Source: a virus. Taken from it: a stretch of DNA of 30,458 bases. The position numbers were made by a program, and so were the translations under genes. This document shows, in pieces, positions 12,816 through 18,441 of this stretch. Location of the stretch: positions 1 to 30,458 of the IMG/VR virus record IMGVR_UViG_3300028363_000006. One strand, 5' to 3'. Each line of letters opens with the position of its first letter. Within the stretch, counting starts at the first letter, position 1. The notes under the pieces are model-generated. The model did no database searches. It had not been told where the DNA came from and saw only the letters and a list, made by a program, of their open reading frames with translations.

Positions 12816-13553
12816 ATGAATATATGTAAAGTTACTGGTTGTGATAAGCGAGTTGATGCAAAGAGCCTTTGTTCAACACACTACAGCCGACTAAGAAAAA
12901 CGGGCGATGCCGGTATAGACACGCCAATAGCCAAACACACAAAAAGAAAAGAGTGCGAAGTATCTGGGTGTAATAATCTAAATGTTTCTACAAAGCTTTC
13001 TACATTATACTGCGGTAAACACTACGCACGACTTTCAAGCGGTAAATCGATTACCGCCCCAACAGCAAGAGACCACCGCCCCGCAATAATTAAAAAAGAC
13101 CACGCTCTAATTCCGCTTGGCATAAACTCTAAGGATGGATTTACAATCGTAGACACAGCACACGCATCAATTGACAAGTATAAGTGGCGGCTTTCAAATG
13201 ACGGCTACGCAGTAAGCAATAGTTACGGCGAAAGAGGCATAAACAATCGCCTACACCATCTCGTATTTGGCAAGCCACCCAAGGGAATGATGATTGACCA
13301 CATCAACAGAAACAAACTTGATAATCGAATGTCTAATCTTAGAGAGGTAACGCCGCAGATTAATACCATCAACAGGGGTATGCAATCTAACAATACATCA
13401 GGATACACAGGCGTGAGAAAACATAAGGACGGAAAGTGGGTAGCCTACCTAAGAAGAGACGGTAAAGTAAAAAGCGTTTACGGGTTTAAGTCCCCAGAAG
13501 ATGCAAGCGTAAAATATTTACAAATGATGAACGAACACAAGTCGGTGGGCTAG
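12816..13553 (+). CDS. HNH homing-type endonuclease with AP2-like domain
   Basis: 245 aa from ATG 12816 (AGGAGA upstream). Two N-terminal zinc modules ('CKVTGCDKRVDAKSLCSTHY' and 'CEVSGCNNLN...YCGKHY') precede a beta segment. The HNH motif follows: 'LHHLVFG' and 'IDHINRNKLDNRMSNLREVT' (His-Asn-Asn type). The C-terminus has 'SGYTGVRKHKDGKWVAYLRR', an AP2-like DNA-binding fold. Such free-standing enzymes cut intron-less or competing phage genomes and spread their own gene. It has its own promoter and splits an operon of short coupled genes, which fits a later insertion. Confidence 0.85.
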   Translation: MNICKVTGCDKRVDAKSLCSTHYSRLRKTGDAGIDTPIAKHTKRKECEVSGCNNLNVSTKLSTLYCGKHYARLSSGKSITAPTARDHRPAIIKKDHALIPLGINSKDGFTIVDTAHASIDKYKWRLSNDGYAVSNSYGERGINNRLHHLVFGKPPKGMMIDHINRNKLDNRMSNLREVTPQINTINRGMQSNNTSGYTGVRKHKDGKWVAYLRRDGKVKSVYGFKSPEDASVKYLQMMNEHKSVG

Positions 13554-13555
13554 TA

Positions 13556-13912
13556 ATGATTTACTGCACCTACTGCAAGACCCCAACCCACGCCGACACA
13601 AGCTGTCCCTATCAATTAAAGGAGGCAACTATGACCACACCAGAAGATACAGAGCTACGAGAGCAAATATTTAACCTTATGACCGAGGACGACTTCCCGA
13701 TACTTGACGAAGTAAACAAAAAGCTCGACTCCGTTATGAACCTCATCACCCTACACACCAATAAGGCAGTAGCGGAAGCAATAGGGCAAGACGAAACCAC
13801 CGTCAACATACACCGTTTATACCTAAAAGAAGTTAAAGTATTGAACAAACTAAGGGCAGAGCAACGAGCAAGGGCAGACCTCACCAACCCCACAGAAACA
13901 GGAGAACTATAA
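13556..13912 (+). CDS. Hypothetical protein with N-terminal CCHC knuckle
   Basis: 118 aa from ATG 13556 (no clear SD, two bases after the HNH stop). C4, C7, H12, C17 form CX2CX4HX4C, the same spacing as in NinG. An internal ATG at 13631 has a near-perfect SD (AAAGGAGG), giving a 93-aa form without the knuckle. The rest is helical and acidic ('LREQIFNLMTEDDFPILDEV', 'KEVKVLNKLRAEQRARADL'). Both forms may be made. Confidence 0.6.
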   Translation: MIYCTYCKTPTHADTSCPYQLKEATMTTPEDTELREQIFNLMTEDDFPILDEVNKKLDSVMNLITLHTNKAVAEAIGQDETTVNIHRLYLKEVKVLNKLRAEQRARADLTNPTETGEL

Positions 13913-14193
13913 TGACTAACACCCCCAACCCCCAAGCTAATACACTAGATGAACAAATACGAAAAGCCATCAAAGCCTACAGGGTAGCTGGTGGCGACCC
14001 AGAGTTTTACATAATCAGCAAATCAGACCACGATAGAAACTGGGCTAAAGCTGTAACAGAAGCAAGGATAGACGAGCTAAAGAAAATGTGGAACAACACC
14101 CAACCCGACATCAAGCCAGAAGGTGCTGATGACACGCCAATAGACCCAGCTTATATAACTGACCGCCTAGCCCAACTAAAGGAGAATAAATAA
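13912..14193 (+). CDS. Hypothetical protein
   Basis: 93 aa, charged and helical ('LDEQIRKAIKAYRVAGGDPE', 'EARIDELKKMW'). SD AGGAGAAC; coupled to the upstream stop (TAATG). It shares an N-terminal 'MTNT..LDE' with the next protein. No family recognised. Confidence 0.6.
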   Translation: MTNTPNPQANTLDEQIRKAIKAYRVAGGDPEFYIISKSDHDRNWAKAVTEARIDELKKMWNNTQPDIKPEGADDTPIDPAYITDRLAQLKENK

Positions 14194-14517
14194 ATGACTA
14201 ATACACTAGATGAGATTAAAAACTGTATGTTTCAATACGCAGTTGGCCATAGACTTATTAACAATGAGATATTACAAGACACAGACTTAATAACGCTGAC
14301 ACAAGCTAAAAAACTGTGGAACGAGTACCTGCCAGATTTTATCGGGCGCAGAGAAAACGAAAGGGGCGACCCAGAAATGGCTATATGGATAAACTGTGAT
14401 AACAACACCGATTATAGCGACACCCTGGAGCACATAGACTTTGAAAGTGTTATAGAAGGTGGCAAGCTGTACGAAATAAAGAAACGAGAAATTAAAGCCT
14501 TTGAGGAGAATAAGTAA
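14194..14517 (+). CDS. Hypothetical protein
   Basis: 107 aa. SD AAAGGAGAA upstream; the ATG directly follows the previous TAA. N-terminal 'MTNTLDEIKNCM' resembles its neighbour's start, while the remainder ('TLTQAKKLWNEYLPDFIGRR') differs. Acidic and soluble, with no recognised domain. Confidence 0.6.
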   Translation: MTNTLDEIKNCMFQYAVGHRLINNEILQDTDLITLTQAKKLWNEYLPDFIGRRENERGDPEMAIWINCDNNTDYSDTLEHIDFESVIEGGKLYEIKKREIKAFEENK

Positions 14518-14670
14518 ATGAAAATACACTACACCCACATCAAGCGTATTGAACAGCTATTCAAAGAACGCTTTAACCTCACCGAACTCCACATAATGTA
14601 CAAAGGCAAGATAGACTGGTCAAGACTCCGAGAGATCACCTCAACGGTAAAGCAAGACGATAGGATATAA
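14518..14670 (+). CDS. Small hypothetical protein
   Basis: 50 aa, basic ('MKIHYTHIKRIEQLFKERFN'), with GAGGAGAATAAGTAA before the ATG. Its TAA stop is part of the next gene's -10. No family recognised. Confidence 0.5.
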   Translation: MKIHYTHIKRIEQLFKERFNLTELHIMYKGKIDWSRLREITSTVKQDDRI

Positions 14671-14671
14671 T
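14666..14671 (+). promoter_or_regulatory. -10 element of a leaderless gene
   Basis: TATAAT ends exactly 6 nt before ATG 14678, placing the start of transcription at the A of the ATG. There is no TGn extension here. Confidence 0.4.
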
Positions 14672-14677
14672 AAGACA

Positions 14678-14767
14678 ATGAGTAAAGAGATTAAGTTCAA
14701 CCTACACTTTGAATACGACCGGACACTAAAGGACATAAGGAAAGAGATAAAGGCAAGGACACTATGA
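14678..14767 (+). CDS. Small hypothetical protein (leaderless start)
   Basis: 29 aa basic peptide ('MSKEIKFNLHFEYDRTLKDI'). No SD precedes the ATG; a -10 lies 6 nt upstream. The stop overlaps the next start (ATGA). Confidence 0.45.
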   Translation: MSKEIKFNLHFEYDRTLKDIRKEIKARTL

Positions 14768-15024
14768 CTGAGCTAACACTCTACATTCACGGTTGCCGGG
14801 AGTGCGGCAAGACAGGTAAAGATGTTGCCATCCTACAACGGTTCTGCTGGAATAACAGCATTAACCTTACGGTCAAAGACTCACGGTTCAGCGATGCTAT
14901 AAGGGCCGAACACGCCAACGCAATGCAAGACCTGAATCTCTCGATGGCAACCTACAAGCCAGTAGTTGAAGCCGAAGACGGCTCACTTTACGAACTAGCC
15001 ACACTTGATTATTCAACACTATGA
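14764..15024 (+). CDS. Glutaredoxin/NrdH-like protein
   Basis: 86 aa thioredoxin-fold candidate: strand 'LTLYIHG', then CxxC ('GCRECGKTGKD'), a helix ending 'FCWNNSINLTVKDSRF', and 'MATYKPVVEAEDGSLYEL', where the Pro fits the cis-Pro loop and the acidic strand the final hairpin. It would supply reducing power, for example to ribonucleotide reductase. ATGA coupling to the previous gene; ATGA overlap with the next. Confidence 0.6.
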   Translation: MTELTLYIHGCRECGKTGKDVAILQRFCWNNSINLTVKDSRFSDAIRAEHANAMQDLNLSMATYKPVVEAEDGSLYELATLDYSTL

Positions 15025-15284
15025 CAATTATTCTTATATTGCTGACCATTTATATTATCACCCTTGCCCTTACTTCTTCAGACGGGCCGTACAAGTCTAT
15101 TGCAAGGCTCCGGTCAAACGAAAAAGTAGACAGGTTCGGCCTTCTAAACTGCTACCTTTGCACATCAATATGGGTGTCTGCAATAGTATGCCTTCTAACG
15201 CTCCCCATCAACTTAGAAATAATAATCTATATATTCGGTCTAGCTGGCGCTGCAACCGCCCTACACAAGCTCACAACACGCTAG
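15021..15284 (+). CDS. DUF1360-like membrane protein
   Basis: 87 aa. Hydrophobic segments lie at ~2-18 and ~50-82, with a cytoplasmic stretch 'SSDGPYKSIARLR' and 'GLLNCYLCTSIWVSA' (CxxC near the membrane). The GP..I..lR and CxxC-W pattern resembles DUF1360, a family of unknown function found in phages and Gram-positives. Confidence 0.6.
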   Translation: MTIILILLTIYIITLALTSSDGPYKSIARLRSNEKVDRFGLLNCYLCTSIWVSAIVCLLTLPINLEIIIYIFGLAGAATALHKLTTR

Positions 15285-15285
15285 A

Positions 15286-15294
15286 TGGTACAAT
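15286..15294 (+). promoter_or_regulatory. Extended -10 of a leaderless gene
   Basis: TGGTACAAT ends 6 nt before ATG 15301, so transcription should begin at the ATG. Confidence 0.5.
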
Positions 15295-15300
15295 AAGAGT

Positions 15301-15480
15301 ATGAACACTATCCTACAAGACTACAAAGAAGGACAAATTGCCAAAACACGAACCGGCAAGTACCTATATATCACTAAGAACAAAACATCTAAGCCCTTTG
15401 ACACTATCGCCGACCTAGTAAAGTCACAAACTATCGAAGTTGAAAAGCCAGAAGACAAGAAAACACCCACTAAAAAATAG
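15301..15480 (+). CDS. Small hypothetical protein (leaderless start)
   Basis: 59 aa, Lys/Thr-rich. 'GQIAKTRTGKYLYITKNKTS' suggests a small beta domain, and the tail 'VEKPEDKKTPTKK' is charged. There is no SD; the extended -10 places +1 at the ATG. No family recognised. Confidence 0.55.
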   Translation: MNTILQDYKEGQIAKTRTGKYLYITKNKTSKPFDTIADLVKSQTIEVEKPEDKKTPTKK

Positions 15481-15500
15481 TTTACATAACCACTATAACC

Positions 15501-15509
15501 TGTTATATA
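15501..15509 (+). promoter_or_regulatory. Extended -10
   Basis: TGTTATATA, or the overlapping TATAAT at 15508-15513. The first predicts a start at 15516-15517, again at an ATG; the second starts inside that codon region. Confidence 0.4.
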
Positions 15510-15516
15510 TAATGCT

Positions 15517-15771
15517 ATGCAGGTGGACAATAAACCAGACGCTATAACATACAAATACCCTACCATTACTTTCATTATTACACCGACTAAAACTGCCGTG
15601 GCAACTCCATTGCAGTTTTTTGTTCTATTACCACTTCAGCCGTATTACACAAAACGCCTAAACACCATAAGATTGATGATACAAATTGGCGCTATAACAT
15701 CTATAAGCGACCTACTCCAATACTCAGACGGAAAGCTAGAGTGGCGATCCAGCAGACCAGAGTGGCTATAG
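15517..15771 (+). CDS. Doubtful hypothetical protein (contains a terminator)
   Basis: 84 aa open frame ('MQVDNKPDAITYKYPTITFI'). It lacks an SD, and a strong terminator hairpin sits inside it at 15589-15621. Either transcripts usually end there, making the 5' part an RNA of ~105 nt, or the hairpin is a chance feature. A 31-codon sub-frame at 15679-15771 ('MIQIGAITSISDLLQYSDGK') could be the only coding part. Low confidence either way. Confidence 0.3.
   Translation: MQVDNKPDAITYKYPTITFIITPTKTAVATPLQFFVLLPLQPYYTKRLNTIRLMIQIGAITSISDLLQYSDGKLEWRSSRPEWL
15589..15621 (+). terminator. Intrinsic terminator
   Basis: AAAACTGC (15589-15596) pairs with GCAGTTTT (15612-15619), 8 bp perfect with a 15-nt loop, running into six T. 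With the -10 at ~15504-15513 it bounds a possible ~105-nt RNA. Confidence 0.6.
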
Positions 15772-15772
15772 C

Positions 15773-15801
15773 TTCACATTCTATAAGGGTCGTGGTACAC
15801 T
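15773..15801 (+). promoter_or_regulatory. Early promoter cassette 3
   Basis: TTCACA, 17 nt, TACACT (15796-15801) preceded by TGG. It shares GGTCGTGGTAC with cassettes 1 and 2, and the leader AGAAAGGCTACACA before ATG 15827. Confidence 0.65.
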
Positions 15802-15826
15802 ACGAGTAGCAAAGAAAGGCTACACA

Positions 15827-16291
15827 ATGAAAATACTAATCGTAACCACCCTAGCAGCAGCATTACTGTTCTTATTGTTGGCCCCTCAATTAGCTAAAGC
15901 ACCAGAGACCACAGTACAGCCTACAATGACTATCTCAAACGACATCGAAACCCTAGTCAATCAAGCCAGAAACACAGAGAGCCTCGTACCGTTTAACAGC
16001 AATCAAACTCTCAGGAATAGCGCCTGCAACAAAGCCCAAGACATGATAGACAAGAACTACTGGTCACACAACCAACCAGACGGCACTACACCCTGGCACT
16101 TTATTACAGACGCAGGATACAACTACACCAAAGCTGGAGAGAACCTAGCTAGAAACTACCCAACACCAGAAGCAACCGTACAGGCATGGCTTAACAGCCC
16201 ACTTCACAAAGCAAACATTACCGACCACTTCACCGACCAAGGCATCTGCACAGTACAGAACATCACAGTACAACACCTAGGACGCAAGTAA
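15827..16291 (+). CDS. Secreted CAP-domain (SCP/PR1-like) protein
   Basis: 154 aa. Signal peptide ~1-25 ('ILIVTTLAAALLFLLLAPQL'). CAP core: 'LVNQARNTESLVPFNSNQTL', 'YWSHNQPDGTTPWHFITDAG' (His of the cavity), 'AGENLARNYPTPEATVQAWL' (Glu), 'SPLHKANI' (second His) and 'QGICTVQN'. Bacterial CAP proteins act at the envelope, some on lipids or wall. It is the sole gene of cassette 3, so it is expressed with the early genes and exported. This is unusual for a phage and may alter the host surface or protect the infected cell. Confidence 0.82.
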   Translation: MKILIVTTLAAALLFLLLAPQLAKAPETTVQPTMTISNDIETLVNQARNTESLVPFNSNQTLRNSACNKAQDMIDKNYWSHNQPDGTTPWHFITDAGYNYTKAGENLARNYPTPEATVQAWLNSPLHKANITDHFTDQGICTVQNITVQHLGRK

Positions 16292-16314
16292 CATTAGAAA
16301 CCTTAACGCTTATG

Positions 16315-16323
16315 TGGTAAAAT
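16315..16323 (+). promoter_or_regulatory. Extended -10 of a leaderless gene, start of the packaging operon
   Basis: TGGTAAAAT ends 6 nt before ATG 16330. Confidence 0.5.
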
Positions 16324-16329
16324 ATACCC

Positions 16330-16497
16330 ATGAATGCCCTCAAAGTAAAAGCCGAAGTTATGGAAGTGAAGTCAAAGAAAACAGCCTCACTCGATGTAAC
16401 CTATCGCTTAGTGCTACAGACCAACGACCCTTCTGTTCTTGCACTCGGATACCTAGAGGGCGACACTATCTTAAACCTAACTTTGGAGGAAGAGTAA
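16330..16497 (+). CDS. Small hypothetical protein (leaderless start)
   Basis: 55 aa beta-rich peptide ('KVKAEVMEVKSKKTASLDVT', then 'LQTNDPSVLALGYLEGDTI'). No SD; the ATG lies at the predicted transcription start. Its last codons contain the SD (GGAGG) of the small terminase and its stop overlaps that start (TAATG), so it may couple translation into the packaging genes. Confidence 0.6.
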   Translation: MNALKVKAEVMEVKSKKTASLDVTYRLVLQTNDPSVLALGYLEGDTILNLTLEEE

Positions 16498-16883
16498 TGG
16501 TAGCTAAAAAGAACGGACGACCAACCATTATGACACCCGAAGTCATTGATAAATTAGAAGAGGCTTTTGCCTGGGGTTGCACTGACATCGAAGCCTGTCT
16601 ATGGGCTGATATTGGAGAAAAAACACTGTATAATTATCAAGAGAAGACACCTGGCTTTGTACAGAGAAAAGAGCGGCTTAAACAGACACAGATACTAAAG
16701 GCTCGTCAGTCAATCAGTAATGCCCTCAGGCGTGACCCGAACTTGGCGCTAAAGTATTTAGAGCGCAAAGCCAAGGCAGAGTTTAGCTTACGAACCGAAA
16801 CAGACCTAACGACAAAGGGTGAGAGTATGAGCCCCTATGCATTACTTTCACTGGAAGAACTTAAAAAACTAGCAGGTAAATAA
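16497..16883 (+). CDS. terS: Terminase small subunit
   Basis: 128 aa from ATG 16497 (SD TTGGAGG). An upstream in-frame extension is rejected because another gene occupies it in a different frame. The N-terminal HTH is 'RPTIMTPEVIDKLEEAFAWG' and 'TDIEACLWADIGEKTLYNYQ', the usual TerS DNA-recognition fold. The C-terminal helix 'QISKARQ'-type region ('QTQILKARQSISNALRRDPN') supports oligomers. It recognises the packaging site and hands DNA to TerL, the next gene but for ~100 nt. Confidence 0.75.
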   Translation: MVAKKNGRPTIMTPEVIDKLEEAFAWGCTDIEACLWADIGEKTLYNYQEKTPGFVQRKERLKQTQILKARQSISNALRRDPNLALKYLERKAKAEFSLRTETDLTTKGESMSPYALLSLEELKKLAGK

Positions 16884-16984
16884 TCTGATGGTGATATATT
16901 CACTACTTGGTAATAGGAATTACGTGCCAGAATATACGGCTTTTTATAAATACATAGCTAAAACTATTGTCATGGGTGATATAA

Positions 16985-18391
16985 ATGCAAGAAATACCTA
17001 AAGGTGTTAACAAAATAGCTAATATATATCTAGCAAGGCGATCCTTTTGGTACTTTGAGCAACTGCTCTACCCCCAACTATTTACCGATGACCGCAAGCT
17101 GCTAAAAGAAATGGCTGATACGATACAGGACTTTATAGAAAACAGCGAGAAGCACTACCTTGTCTTATCAGTACCACCGGGTCACTATAAGTCATTTACC
17201 GCCAAGAACTTATCTATGTGGCTTATGGGGCGTGACCCCTTAAAGCGTATCATCGGCGTTGCCAACTCTGGCGACCTTGCAAGTATGTTCTCGACACAGA
17301 TACGGGATACAATCCTTGGTATTAACTATGGCAAGGAGGGTACACCCTACCCGGAGATATTCCCAGACACTAAGATTAAGTACGGATTCGCCACCAAGAG
17401 TAAGTGGGAGCTTGAGGGCAGCGCAGAGCCTAGCTACCGATCTACTAGCCCTACAAGCGCCATAACTGGGTCAAGGGCTGACTACTTTATTGTCGATGAT
17501 ATTATTAAGAACGCAACCGAGGCTATGAACTCTAATGCCCTAGCTGACCATTTCAGTTTTTACAAGAACACGCTATTTTCTCGTACTGATGGCGATGACT
17601 ATAAGTTTATATTCGTCATGCAGAGATGGGCGACCAACGACCTGTCGGGTGAGATTATAAAGCTATATGGTGATGATGTCGTTCAGGTCAAATATGAGAT
17701 TGAAACAGAAGGCGAAATGCTAGAGCCAACTATTATGAGTGCCAAGAAGTTTGAGGAAACAAAGAGGACACTCGACCCCACTGTCTTAAAGGCAAACTAT
17801 TACCAACAGCCAGTAGACATTGAGGGAAGGCTTTACAACGGGTTTCAGGAATGGACAACGCTACCCGAATCGGTCATGCGCTACAACACAACCGACGTTG
17901 CAGACCAGGGCAAAGACTACCTGTGTTCAGTTAACTGGTTTGATGTTAAAGACGAGGACGGCACTAAGGTTTATATTACCGATATTTACTACTCAAAAGA
18001 AAAAGCCGAGATAACAGAGCCTCAAGTGGCGAAGATGATTACTGCCGATAACATAACTATCGCAGACTTTGAATCAAACAATGGCGGCAAGGGATATGCC
18101 AGAAACGTAGAGCGTGAGCTGGTTAAGCTCGGTAACTCTAAAACGGTTGTTCAGTGGACACCACAAAACACAAACAAGGTGGCTCGTATATTAGCCTCAA
18201 GCGCTTGGGTCAGTCGGAGCGTATATATGCCGCCAAACTGGACGACTAAATATCAGGAGTTCTCCGCTGAGGTTCTGAGTTACGTCGCTGGTGGAAAGAA
18301 CCCACACGATGATGGAGTCGATGTACTGGCCACTATATACGAGAGAGCGGCCAACTATCAGAAGCTAGAATACGTCGCCCCCATTATGTAG
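16985..18391 (+). CDS. terL: Terminase large subunit
   Basis: 468 aa. Walker A-like 'SVPPGHYKS' (62-70) and Walker B 'YFIVDD' (167-172) form the ATPase. 'MQRWATND' (~212-219) is the coupling motif. The RNase H-like nuclease begins with 'TTDVADQGKDYLCS' (Asp 304), continues 'IADFESNNGG' (Asp 361) and ends 'HDDGVDVLA'. It cuts and pumps DNA into the prohead. The SD is weak (GGGTGAT). The ~100 nt before it hold no clear gene; a 37-codon frame there overlaps TerL. Confidence 0.95.
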   Translation: MQEIPKGVNKIANIYLARRSFWYFEQLLYPQLFTDDRKLLKEMADTIQDFIENSEKHYLVLSVPPGHYKSFTAKNLSMWLMGRDPLKRIIGVANSGDLASMFSTQIRDTILGINYGKEGTPYPEIFPDTKIKYGFATKSKWELEGSAEPSYRSTSPTSAITGSRADYFIVDDIIKNATEAMNSNALADHFSFYKNTLFSRTDGDDYKFIFVMQRWATNDLSGEIIKLYGDDVVQVKYEIETEGEMLEPTIMSAKKFEETKRTLDPTVLKANYYQQPVDIEGRLYNGFQEWTTLPESVMRYNTTDVADQGKDYLCSVNWFDVKDEDGTKVYITDIYYSKEKAEITEPQVAKMITADNITIADFESNNGGKGYARNVERELVKLGNSKTVVQWTPQNTNKVARILASSAWVSRSVYMPPNWTTKYQEFSAEVLSYVAGGKNPHDDGVDVLATIYERAANYQKLEYVAPIM

Positions 18392-18400
18392 TGAGTGGAC

Positions 18401-18409
18401 TGTTATAAT
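18401..18409 (+). promoter_or_regulatory. Extended -10 before the portal gene
   Basis: TGTTATAAT (TG-T-TATAAT) with predicted start ~18416 and a 26-nt leader containing AGGAAC before the TTG start. Confidence 0.55.
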
Positions 18410-18441
18410 AGTAATAACAACACAACATAGGAACTTATACT

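Noticed and set aside
16314-16496. N-terminal extension of the small terminase
   Set aside because: It overlaps a leaderless gene in another frame with better support, and the SD GGAGG points to ATG 16497.
16888-17001. 37-codon frame (MVIYSLLGNRNY...) between terminase genes
   Set aside because: No SD and it runs into the terminase large gene; kept as unproven. The rest of this gap shows only a possible TGATATATT.
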